Shown one piece after another: positions 17,246 through 25,194 of a DNA stretch of 64,000 nucleotides. The position numbers were made by a program, and so were the translations under genes. Under the pieces are notes generated by a model. The model was not told where the DNA came from. It worked only from the letters and a program-made list of their open reading frames with translations, and searched no databases. Source of the stretch: Jiella flava (lineage in GTDB: Bacteria > Pseudomonadota > Alphaproteobacteria > Rhizobiales > Rhizobiaceae). The DNA lies in assembly GCF_017349315.1 (NCBI RefSeq), contig NZ_JAFMPP010000018.1, forward strand, positions 21,856-85,855. The letters are read 5' to 3'. Positions within the stretch are counted from its first letter, which is position 1, and every line of letters starts with the position of its first letter.

Positions 17246-19356
17246 CCGGCTCCGCAACGACTCTTTCCGCCGGCAGGGCGCAGCTACCAGTTCGGAGATC
17301 CGCCAGCCGCGGTCCCGTCCAGCGTTGGTTGGCCCGCAACCGCGCACCGCTCGTCGCCGCCCTCGTCTTCGCCGCCCTGTTCGGCTTCGTCGACTGGATC
17401 ACGCCGGGCGCGCTCACCTATTTCGATGTTGCCTTCCAGGCGAGCGGCGGCACGCCGCTGGCGCTGGCGGCCATGGGCCAGACCCTCGTCGTCATTTCCG
17501 GCGGCTTCGACCTCTCCGCCGGCGCCGTGATCTCGCTGGTCAACGCCGTGCTCGCGGCGAATATGGACCCGGCGCAGATGCAAGCCTCGCCGCTTCTGTG
17601 GACCCTCGTCGGGATCGGCACCGGCATGGCGGTCGGCGCCTTCAACGGTATTTTTGTCGCCTTCCTGCGCCTCCAGCCGATCGTCGTCACCCTGTCCACC
17701 ATGTTCATCGTGCAGGGCCTGACACTTTTGATCCTGCCGCAGCCGGGGGGCTTCATTTCGCCGTCGCTCGGCTCGTTCTATATGGGCGACGCGATCAGCG
17801 GGCTTGTCCCCGCCTCGCTCGTGCTGCTCGGGCTCGTCGCGCTGTTCTGGCTCTGGCTGAAGAACACCGGCTTCGGCGTCGCACTCTACGCCGTCGGCAG
17901 CGATCCGGCGACGGCCACCTCGACCGGTGTGCGCACGACCCTGGTGCGCTTCGGCAGCTATGTGATTGCCGGCGGTTTTTACGGCCTCGCCGGAACCTTC
18001 GTCAGCGCCCAGACCGGATCGGGCGATCCGCTCGTCGGCAATTCCCTGCTTCTGCAGATGTTTGCGGCGGTCGTGATCGGCGGAACGCGGCTCGGCGGCG
18101 GCAAGGGCGGTCTCGTCGGCACGGTCTTCGGCGCCTTCGTCCTGATGAGTGTCGTCAATATCCTGCTCGCCCTCAACGTCTCGGCCTATTTCTCTACGAT
18201 CGCGGAAGGGGCGGTGCTTCTGGCGGCTGTGCTCGTCGGCTCGCTCAGCAAGGATTCGGTCCTGAGCGAGCAGCTCGCCGGGCTTCGGGGCAGCCTCAAA
18301 GCCCGACGCGCCGGCACCCACGTCTCCCAGCGCCCAAAGACCGACCGCAAACTCGCTTTCGTTGATGCGCACGGGCGCGGGCGTCCGGCTGGCGACAACG
18401 TCGTCGCGCCAGGGTTCTTCACCCGGAACGGTCAGACGCTACGCTACGCCCTGCCGGCCTGGATCGGCCTCGTCCTTGTTCTCATCGCCACCCAGGTCGT
18501 CCTCGGCAGTTCGCTCGGCAGCTGGAGCTTCTGGAACTCGCTGCTGGTGCTCTCGACCTTTCTCACCATTCTGGCGCTGGGCCAAGGCTCGGTCATCCTA
18601 ACGGGCGGCCTCGACCTGTCCGTGCCTTGGACCATCGGCCTGTCCGGAATTCTCCTCGCGGGCATCGTCCAGGGCTCGGATGCGGCGTTGCTCTATGCCG
18701 TTCCCGCGGTTCTCGGCCTTGCAGCGCTGATCGGTCTCTTCAATGGCCTCGGCGTGGTCGCCCTCGGCCTCTCGCCCATCGTGGTGACCCTTGCGGCCAA
18801 CGGCATCCTTCAGGGAGCAGCGCTGCTGTATTCCGGCGGCACCCCGGCCGGCTTCGCCTCGCCGCTTCTGCGCTGGATGATGACAGGCCATATCGGCGGC
18901 GTCACGCCGGTGCTGCTCTTCCTGGCAATCGTCATCGTTGCCGGCACGCTCCTGCTCGGCCGCACAGCCTTCGGACGGCGGGTCTACGCGGTCGGAAACA
19001 GTCTGGATGCGGCGCGCCTCTCAGGTATTCAGACCGGATCGGTGATCGTCGGCGTCTATGTCGTCTCGGCGATCTGCGCAGCACTCGTCGGCATCCTTTT
19101 GACCGGCTTCTCGGGTCAAGCCAGCCTCGGCATGGGCGATGACTATCTGCTGCCCTCGATCGCCGTCGTCGTGGTGGGCGGTGCGCTGATCACCGGCGGG
19201 CGCGGCCACTTCCTCGGCATGGTCGGCGGCGCGCTGCTTCTCACCGCGCTGCAGACGCTGCTTGCCGGCACCACGCTTCCCTATGCCTTCCGTGCCATCT
19301 TCTTCGGCTGCGTCGTCCTCGCCGCCGTTCTTGCCCTGCGCGATAAGAGGAACTGA
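17242..19356 (+). CDS. Fused double permease of a CUT2 sugar ABC transporter
   Basis: A 704-residue inner-membrane protein made of two complete RbsC-type permease domains, about 30-345 and 395-700, joined by a hydrophilic linker. Each half has its own copy of the family motif: GQTLVVISGGFDLSAGAVIS in the first and ALGQGSVILTGGLDLSVPWT in the second. Each also has a late glycine-rich motif (VVIGGTRLGGGKGG; VVVGGALITGGRG). CUT2 permeases normally work as dimers of separate chains, so the fusion fixes a heterodimer. The reading frame is continuous with no sign of frameshift. Confidence 0.93.
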   Translation: MTGSATTLSAGRAQLPVRRSASRGPVQRWLARNRAPLVAALVFAALFGFVDWITPGALTYFDVAFQASGGTPLALAAMGQTLVVISGGFDLSAGAVISLVNAVLAANMDPAQMQASPLLWTLVGIGTGMAVGAFNGIFVAFLRLQPIVVTLSTMFIVQGLTLLILPQPGGFISPSLGSFYMGDAISGLVPASLVLLGLVALFWLWLKNTGFGVALYAVGSDPATATSTGVRTTLVRFGSYVIAGGFYGLAGTFVSAQTGSGDPLVGNSLLLQMFAAVVIGGTRLGGGKGGLVGTVFGAFVLMSVVNILLALNVSAYFSTIAEGAVLLAAVLVGSLSKDSVLSEQLAGLRGSLKARRAGTHVSQRPKTDRKLAFVDAHGRGRPAGDNVVAPGFFTRNGQTLRYALPAWIGLVLVLIATQVVLGSSLGSWSFWNSLLVLSTFLTILALGQGSVILTGGLDLSVPWTIGLSGILLAGIVQGSDAALLYAVPAVLGLAALIGLFNGLGVVALGLSPIVVTLAANGILQGAALLYSGGTPAGFASPLLRWMMTGHIGGVTPVLLFLAIVIVAGTLLLGRTAFGRRVYAVGNSLDAARLSGIQTGSVIVGVYVVSAICAALVGILLTGFSGQASLGMGDDYLLPSIAVVVVGGALITGGRGHFLGMVGGALLLTALQTLLAGTTLPYAFRAIFFGCVVLAAVLALRDKRN

Positions 19357-19359
19357 ACC

Positions 19360-20166
19360 GTGTCAGCCACATCCCCCCATCCGAAACCAGACATCATGGC
19401 CGGGCTTTCTGGACAGCGCATCGTCGTCACCGCCGGTGCCGGCGGAATCGGCCTCGCCATCGCGCAGCTGCTGCACGCCTATGGCTGCCGGATCGCCTTC
19501 TGCGACGTCTCCGACGAGGCTCTCGCGACGGCCTCCGCCGAACTGCCAGGCGCCTTCGCGATGCGGGCCGACGTCTCGTCGGAGACGGAGATGGAGTGCT
19601 TCTTCACGGCCGCACTGGATAAGCTTGGCGGGCTCGACGCCCTCATCAACAATGCCGGCATCGCCGGTCCGACCGGGGGCGTCGAGGCCATCTCCCCGTC
19701 CGACTGGCGCCGCTGCATCGACATCAATCTGACCGGCCAGTTCCTTTGCGCCCATCTCGCCGTCCCGCATCTGAAGGCTGCCGGCGGCGGCTCGATCGTC
19801 AACATGTCCTCCTCCGCCGGCCGCCACGGCTATGCCTTCCGCACCCCGTATTCGGCGGCAAAGTTCGGCATCATCGGCTTCACTCAGAGCCTCGCCAAGG
19901 AACTCGGGCCCGACAATATCCGCGTCAACGCCATCCTGCCCGGCATCGTCGCGGGGCCACGCATGGAGGGGGTGATCCGCGCCCGTGCCGATCAGGTCGG
20001 CGTCTCCTTCGAGGAGATGGAGGCGCGCTACCTCCAGACCATCTCACTGCGGCGGATGGTGACGCCACAGGATGTCGCCGCATCGGTCGCCTTCCTCCTG
20101 TCTGACGCCGGCCGCAACCTGTCGGCCATGTCGTTCAATGTCGACGGCAACGTGGAGACACTGTGA
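19360..20166 (+). CDS. SDR-family NAD(P)-dependent dehydrogenase
   Basis: A classical short-chain dehydrogenase of 268 residues. The cofactor motif is TAGAGGIG (24-31), NNAG lies at 97-100, and the catalytic Ser (about 150) pairs with Y164-x3-K168 in YSAAK. D49 after the second beta strand (FCDVSD) suggests NAD rather than NADP. It starts with GTG 3 bp after the permease and its stop overlaps the next gene by 1 bp. In context it should oxidise a sugar or a sugar-acid hydroxyl; the substrate is not readable from sequence. Confidence 0.9.
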   Translation: MSATSPHPKPDIMAGLSGQRIVVTAGAGGIGLAIAQLLHAYGCRIAFCDVSDEALATASAELPGAFAMRADVSSETEMECFFTAALDKLGGLDALINNAGIAGPTGGVEAISPSDWRRCIDINLTGQFLCAHLAVPHLKAAGGGSIVNMSSSAGRHGYAFRTPYSAAKFGIIGFTQSLAKELGPDNIRVNAILPGIVAGPRMEGVIRARADQVGVSFEEMEARYLQTISLRRMVTPQDVAASVAFLLSDAGRNLSAMSFNVDGNVETL

Positions 20167-21125
20167 TGGCTACCTCAGGAACCACCGTCGCGGTCGTCGG
20201 AGCGGGCCTGATCGGCCGCGCCTGGGCGATCACCTTCGCGCGCGCCGGCTGCATCGTACGCCTCTGGGATCCGGATCCCCAGGCTGCGCCTCGCGCAGGC
20301 GACTTTGTCCGCACCGTCGCCGAGGATCTCGCGGCCAGCGATCTGCTCGGCGGCTTGAGTGTCGACGCCGTGCTCGCCGCCTTGCGGCCGGTCCAGACCT
20401 TGGAAGAGGCGCTCGATAGTGTCGCCTGGGTTCAGGAATGCGGGCCGGAAAAGATCGCGGTGAAGCGCGAAACCTTCGCCCGCCTCGACGCCCTGGCAGC
20501 GCCGGAGGCGATCCTGGCCTCGTCGTCCTCCGCACTCTTGCCCTCGGCGATCGCCGGTGGTCTCGCCGGGGCCCACCGATGCGTCGTCGCCCATCCGATC
20601 AACCCGCCCTATCTGGTGCCCGCCGTCGAACTCGTTCCGTCGGCCGCAACCTCGCTCGACACAATGCGGCGCGGCGAAGCCTTCCTCAAGGCGATCGGCC
20701 AGGTGCCGCTGGTGATGGCCCGCGAGATCGATGGTTTCATCATGAACCGCCTGCAAGGGGCACTTCTCGAGGAGGCGTTCCGCCTTGTCGCCGGTGGCTA
20801 TGCCAGCCCGCAGGACGTTGATCGCGGCATCGCGGACGGCCTCGCCTTGCGCTGGAGCTTCATCGGGCCCTTCGAGACCATCGATCTCAATGCACCCGGC
20901 GGCGTCGCCGACTATGTCGCTCGCTACCAGCCGCTCTATGCGGGCCTGTTCGAACAGATGCGCGAGCGGGTCGACTGGGCGGGTCCCGTGCTGGACACCG
21001 TCGTTTCGGCCCGGCGCGCAGCGCTCGCCGAGAGCGAGCTTGCCGAGCGGCAGGTCTGGCGCGACCGCCGGCTGATGGCGCTGCGGGCTCACAAACGCAA
21101 CGCCGACGAAGACATCGGCCGCTGA
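20166..21125 (+). CDS. 3-hydroxyacyl-CoA-dehydrogenase-family enzyme, lambda-crystallin/L-gulonate 3-dehydrogenase-like
   Basis: The 319-residue protein has an N-terminal Rossmann motif GAGLIG (12-17), the active-site serines SSSS (119-122) and catalytic H143 in HPINPPYLVPAVELVP. REIDGFIMNRLQ and SFIGPFETIDLNAPGG follow. These last motifs are those of CRYL1-type enzymes, which oxidise the 3-hydroxyl of free hydroxy acids (L-gulonate, L-carnitine) rather than CoA esters. The product would be a beta-keto acid, the substrate class of the BKACE encoded next. It overlaps the SDR stop. Confidence 0.88.
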   Translation: MATSGTTVAVVGAGLIGRAWAITFARAGCIVRLWDPDPQAAPRAGDFVRTVAEDLAASDLLGGLSVDAVLAALRPVQTLEEALDSVAWVQECGPEKIAVKRETFARLDALAAPEAILASSSSALLPSAIAGGLAGAHRCVVAHPINPPYLVPAVELVPSAATSLDTMRRGEAFLKAIGQVPLVMAREIDGFIMNRLQGALLEEAFRLVAGGYASPQDVDRGIADGLALRWSFIGPFETIDLNAPGGVADYVARYQPLYAGLFEQMRERVDWAGPVLDTVVSARRAALAESELAERQVWRDRRLMALRAHKRNADEDIGR

Positions 21126-21146
21126 GGCGGCAAGGAGGAGAACCCC

Positions 21147-22094
21147 ATGGCCACGACCAGTCATCTGCCGCAGGGCAAGGTCATCATCACCTGCGCCGTC
21201 ACCGGCGCGATCCACACGCCCACCATGTCGCCGCATCTGCCGATCACCCCGGACGAGATCGCGGCGGATGCGATCGGCGCAGCGGATGCGGGCGCGGCGA
21301 TCCTGCACCTTCACGCCCGCAATCCCGAGAACGGCCGGCCCGACCAGACGCCGGAGGCCTTCGCGCGCTTCCTGCCACGGGTGAAGCAGGGCACCAAGGC
21401 GGCGATCAACATCACCACCGGCGGCAGCCCCTATATGAAGGTCGAGGAGCGCGTCCTGCCGGCGGCGACCTTCAAGCCGGAGGTCGCCTCGCTCAACATG
21501 GGCTCGATCAATTTCGGCCTCTATCACCTCGCGCCGAAATACGAGACCTTCAAATTCGACTGGGAGAAGCCGCATCTGGAGGCGACGCGCGATCTGGTCT
21601 TCCGCAATTCCTTCAAGGATATCGAGTACATCCTCGAAACCTGCTACGGCAACGGCACGCGCTTCGAGTTCGAGTGCTACGATATCGCCCATCTCTACAA
21701 TCTCGCCCATTTCGCCGATCGCGGCCTGGTCAAGGCACCGTTCTTCGTCCAGTCGGTCTTCGGCCTGCTCGGCGGCATCGGCACCCATCCGGAAGACGTC
21801 ATCCACATGAAGCGGACAGCCGATCGACTGTTCGGCGATCAGTTCCGCTGGTCGGTGCTGGGAGCCGGATCCTCGCAACTGCGGATCGCGGCGCAGGCCG
21901 CTGCCATGGGCGGCAATGTCCGGGTTGGCCTCGAGGATTCGCTCTGGGCCGGCAAGGGCAAGCTCGCGACCTCCAGCGCCGAGCAGGTGCGAATGGTGCG
22001 CCAGATTATCGAAGGCCTCGGCCTGTCGATCGCGACGCCCGACGAGGCGCGCAGCATTTTGGAGCTGAAGGGCGGCGACCGGGTCGGCTTCTAG
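21147..22094 (+). CDS. Beta-keto acid cleavage enzyme (BKACE, DUF849 family)
   Basis: A 315-residue TIM-barrel enzyme. BKACEs condense a beta-keto acid with acetyl-CoA and cleave the adduct to acetoacetate plus a new acyl-CoA; the first example was 3-keto-5-aminohexanoate cleavage enzyme. The zinc ligands are visible as H54 and H56 in LHLHAR and E263 in GLEDSLW. The loop GSINFG (120-125) and the segment SVLGAGSSQ help set substrate choice. A strong AAGGAGGAG site precedes the ATG. A composite repeat begins directly after the stop. Confidence 0.93.
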   Translation: MATTSHLPQGKVIITCAVTGAIHTPTMSPHLPITPDEIAADAIGAADAGAAILHLHARNPENGRPDQTPEAFARFLPRVKQGTKAAINITTGGSPYMKVEERVLPAATFKPEVASLNMGSINFGLYHLAPKYETFKFDWEKPHLEATRDLVFRNSFKDIEYILETCYGNGTRFEFECYDIAHLYNLAHFADRGLVKAPFFVQSVFGLLGGIGTHPEDVIHMKRTADRLFGDQFRWSVLGAGSSQLRIAAQAAAMGGNVRVGLEDSLWAGKGKLATSSAEQVRMVRQIIEGLGLSIATPDEARSILELKGGDRVGF

Positions 22095-22096
22095 AG

Positions 22097-22191
22097 CATG
22101 ATGTTGCGACGTCGCATGACGTCTCGGATCACATCATGCGGCAAAACAATGGCTTGGAGCGGAATGACGATTCCGGTTCATCGCATCCCGC
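22097..22191 (-). repeat. Dispersed composite intergenic repeat, copy C (right block, inverted)
   Basis: Read on the minus strand it starts GCGGGATGCGATGAACCGGA, continues TTGTTTTGCCGCATGATGTG, and ends near the BKACE stop codon with an ACATCATGC arm. It matches the right halves of copies A and B; the left palindrome block is absent. It separates BKACE from the SMP-30 gene. Confidence 0.8.
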
Positions 22192-22227
22192 TTTAAAGAA
22201 GCAGGACCGCTTACGGGAGGAACGACA

Positions 22228-23106
22228 ATGCGCATCGACGTGCTTTTGGACGTCAAGACGACGCTCGGCGAAGGCCCGCTTTGGGATGCCGAACAGGAGC
22301 GGCTCTATTTCATCGACAGCTTCGATGGCCGGGTCTTTCGCACCACCGTCGACGGCCGCGAAATCCGCGCCTGGGACGTGCCGGCCAAGATCGGTTCCAT
22401 GGCGCTGAGAAAGGACGGCAACGGCGCCGTGGTGTCGCTGCAGACGGGCTTTCACGCCCTCGACTTTGCGACCGGCGACTGCGACCTGATCCATGATCCC
22501 GAGCCCGACCGCCCGAACAACCGCATCAATGACGGCAAGGTCGACCGGCACGGCCGGTTCTTCTCCGGCTCGATGGATACGATGGAGGAAGGCCCCTTCG
22601 GTGCCCTCTATCGCCTCGACCCCGACTTTTCCGTTACGACAATCGACACGGGCATTATCTGCTCCAACGGGCCCTGCTTTGCGCCCGACGATCGCACCTT
22701 CTACTTCAACGACACCTGGGGCGGTGAGATCTGGTCCTATGACTATGATATCGAGACCGGCGCGGCGACGAACCGGCGGGCCTTCGCCAAGGTCGACATG
22801 AGCGGCGGCGGCGCGGCCGACGGCTCGACGGTGGATGCCGAGGGCTACCTGTGGAACGCGCTCGTCTACGACGGCAAGCTCGTGCGTTACACGCCCGACG
22901 GCAGCGTCGATCGGGTGATCGAGATGCCCGTGAAGAAGGTGACGAGCGTCATGTTCGGCGGTCCGAATCTCGACATCCTCTTCGTCACCTCGATGGCCAA
23001 GCCGCCCTTGCCGCGCTTTCCGGATGACGGCGTTTTGAGGGGCAGCCTCTTCGCCATTCACGACCTCGGCATCAAGGGGCTGCCGGAGCCACGCTTCGGC
23101 GCCTGA
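22228..23106 (+). CDS. SMP-30/gluconolactonase-family lactonase
   Basis: A six-bladed beta-propeller of 292 residues that hydrolyses sugar lactones to aldonic acids. Metal ligands fit the family: E15 in LGEGPLWD, the asparagines in RPNNRINDGK and SNGPCF, and the Asp of ADGSTVDAEGY. DRHGRFFSGSMD and FYFNDTWGGEIW are family motifs. No signal peptide is evident, so it acts in the cytoplasm. A GGGAGGAA site precedes the ATG. It likely works with the upstream SDR, which would make the lactone. Confidence 0.93.
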   Translation: MRIDVLLDVKTTLGEGPLWDAEQERLYFIDSFDGRVFRTTVDGREIRAWDVPAKIGSMALRKDGNGAVVSLQTGFHALDFATGDCDLIHDPEPDRPNNRINDGKVDRHGRFFSGSMDTMEEGPFGALYRLDPDFSVTTIDTGIICSNGPCFAPDDRTFYFNDTWGGEIWSYDYDIETGAATNRRAFAKVDMSGGGAADGSTVDAEGYLWNALVYDGKLVRYTPDGSVDRVIEMPVKKVTSVMFGGPNLDILFVTSMAKPPLPRFPDDGVLRGSLFAIHDLGIKGLPEPRFGA

Positions 23107-23598
23107 ACCGGACGGCAACAGGCCCGGCGAGGCGAAAAGGGCGCCATCGTCGATGACGATGCGGCGGGACGACGGATGCAGCCGCCGACGGCGCTCTGAG
23201 CGCCCGCGCCGGAACGGGCCGCGTCCCTGCGAGGGGCCGGCCCGTCGCACGTGACAGCACAACGACGACCCGACGCAAAATGGTGCCGGAGATGCGGGCG
23301 TCAGCGATCGCGCGCAACCGCAACCGACAGGACGAAGTGACCGGCCGGTTGCTTTCCGCTCGCCGCGAATTCGATCTCTGATCGGGCTGACGGGCTCTTT
23401 ACGAGAGCGACGCCGTCATGCGCGCGCTGGGACAAGCCGCTCGAAAATATCGATCATTTCCCGCCCTTGCCGCATTTCAGCGCAGGCCCGAAAAAACGTC
23501 ATCGATGTCGCTTTTGAAATGTTCTATTTCGCATTTACGTTAGTCAAAAAACTGTCACTCTGCGCATTGTTCGCCATGGTTAGCGAAGGTCGAATGCC
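23107..23598. other. Gene-free stretch upstream of the betaine/sarcosine cluster
   Basis: About 490 bp. The first part contains a short perfect hairpin (GGCGCT-ctg-AGCGCC, 23190-23204) without a U-tract. The last 100 bp turn AT-rich (TTTTGAAATGTTCTATTTCG, then TTACGTTAGTC) and must contain the promoter of the 14-kb soxB-etfB cluster, plus TTCGC-catggtta-GCGAA just before the ribosome site. I see no convincing small gene. Confidence 0.5.
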
Positions 23599-24852
23599 AT
23601 GCGCCGGTTCTCACTCACGTCGCTTCTGAAGGAAGCCGCCTCGGGACATCAGGGCTGGAAGCGCCAATGGCGCGCGCCGGAGCCGAAAAAAGAATACGAC
23701 GTCGTCATCGTCGGTGGTGGCGGCCATGGCCTGGCGACGGCCTATTACCTCGCCACCGTTCATGGCGTGACCAAAGTCGCGGTGCTGGAAAAGGGCTGGA
23801 TCGGTGGCGGCAACACCGGCCGCAACACCACCATCGTGCGCTCGAACTATCTGTTCGACGAGTCGGCCGCACTTTACGAACATGCGATGAAGCTCTGGGA
23901 GGGCCTGTCCCAGGAGCTGAACTACAATGTGATGTTCTCCCAGCGCGGCGTCTTGATGCTGGTGCACAACCACCACGACGTCATTTCCTTCAAGCGCCAC
24001 GTCTATGCCAACCGGCTGAATGGCATCGACAACGAGTGGCTGACGCCGGAGGAATGCAAGGAATTCTGCCCGCCGCTGTCGATTTCTCCGGATCTCCGCT
24101 ATCCGGTGCTTGGCGGCGCGCTGCAGAGGCGCGGCGGCACTGCGCGCCACGACGCCGTCGCCTGGGGCTATGCCCGCGGGGCCGACGCGCGCGGCGTCGA
24201 CATCATCCAGAACTGCGAAGTGCTCGGGCTGCGGCGCACGTCGGACGGCGCCGTTGCCGGCGTCGAGACCAGCCGCGGCTTCATCGGCGCCAAGCGCGTC
24301 GGCGTCGTCGCCGCCGGCCACACCGGCGTGGTGATGAGCCGCTTCGGCTTGAAAATGCCGGTCGAGAGCGTGCCGCTGCAGGCGCTGGTCTCCGAGCCGG
24401 TCAAGCCGGTGTTTCCCTGCGTCGTCATGTCCAACGCCGTCCACGCCTACATCTCCCAGTCGGACAAGGGCGAGTTGGTGATCGGCGCCGGCACCGATCA
24501 ATATGTCTCCTATTCTCAGCAAGGCGGCATCCAGATCGTCAGTCACACCCTCGACGCGATCTGCGAACTGTTCCCGCAATTTACCCGGATGCGCATGCTG
24601 CGCTCCTGGGGCGGCATCGTCGACGTCACCCCCGATCGCTCGCCGATCCTCGGCAAGACGCCGATCCCCGGGCTGTTCGTCAATTGCGGCTGGGGCACCG
24701 GCGGCTTCAAGGCGACGCCCGGCTCGGGTCATGTCTTCGCCCACACGCTGGCGACCGGCGAGCCGCATCCGATCAACGCGCCGTTCAGCCTCGATCGCTT
24801 CCGCACCGGCCGATTGATCGACGAGGCCGCCGCCGCGGCCGTCGCGCACTGA
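23599..24852 (+). CDS. soxB: Sarcosine oxidase subunit beta
   Basis: The flavin subunit of the heterotetrameric sarcosine oxidase, which demethylates sarcosine to glycine and passes the one-carbon unit to tetrahydrofolate. The FAD motif [17 protein letters not shown] is at about 35-51, followed by [16 protein letters not shown], typical of SoxB. Length 417 is normal. A GAAGG ribosome site supports the ATG. It is the first gene of the soxBDAG-gbcAB-dgcAB-etfAB run. Confidence 0.96.
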   Translation: MRRFSLTSLLKEAASGHQGWKRQWRAPEPKKEYDVVIVGGGGHGLATAYYLATVHGVTKVAVLEKGWIGGGNTGRNTTIVRSNYLFDESAALYEHAMKLWEGLSQELNYNVMFSQRGVLMLVHNHHDVISFKRHVYANRLNGIDNEWLTPEECKEFCPPLSISPDLRYPVLGGALQRRGGTARHDAVAWGYARGADARGVDIIQNCEVLGLRRTSDGAVAGVETSRGFIGAKRVGVVAAGHTGVVMSRFGLKMPVESVPLQALVSEPVKPVFPCVVMSNAVHAYISQSDKGELVIGAGTDQYVSYSQQGGIQIVSHTLDAICELFPQFTRMRMLRSWGGIVDVTPDRSPILGKTPIPGLFVNCGWGTGGFKATPGSGHVFAHTLATGEPHPINAPFSLDRFRTGRLIDEAAAAAVAH

Positions 24853-24886
24853 CAGCCTCTTTTTCGTTTCGTCGGAGTTAACAACG

Positions 24887-25183
24887 ATGCTCCTGATCCG
24901 ATGCCCTTATTGCGGCGAACGCCCCGAGACCGAGTTCCACTGCGGCGGCGAAGCGCATATCGCCCGGCCCGACACCCCGGCCGATATCAGCGATGCTGAT
25001 TGGGGTTCCTTCCTCTATACCCGCACCAATCCCAAGGGCCTGCATGCCGAGCGCTGGCTGCACGCCCATGGCTGCGGCCGCTGGTTCAACGCGTTGCGCG
25101 ACACCGTCAGCGATGCCTTCGTGACCACCTACGAAATGGGCACCCCACGCCCCGATCCCATTTCTGAAACCGCCAAGGCCTGA
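24887..25183 (+). CDS. soxD: Sarcosine oxidase subunit delta
   Basis: The 98-residue zinc-binding subunit. Ligands fit the family: C6 and C9 in RCPYCGER, and H59 and C63 in LHAHGCGRWF. It stabilises the SoxA-SoxB assembly. It lies 34 bp after soxB and 11 bp before soxA, in the standard B-D-A-G order. Confidence 0.95.
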   Translation: MLLIRCPYCGERPETEFHCGGEAHIARPDTPADISDADWGSFLYTRTNPKGLHAERWLHAHGCGRWFNALRDTVSDAFVTTYEMGTPRPDPISETAKA

Positions 25184-25194
25184 GGCACGCGACC

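Noticed and set aside
23190..23204. Perfect hairpin GGCGCT-ctg-AGCGCC after the SMP-30 gene
   Set aside because: The stem is short, it lies 84 bp after the stop and has no T-run; such stems are frequent by chance at this GC content.
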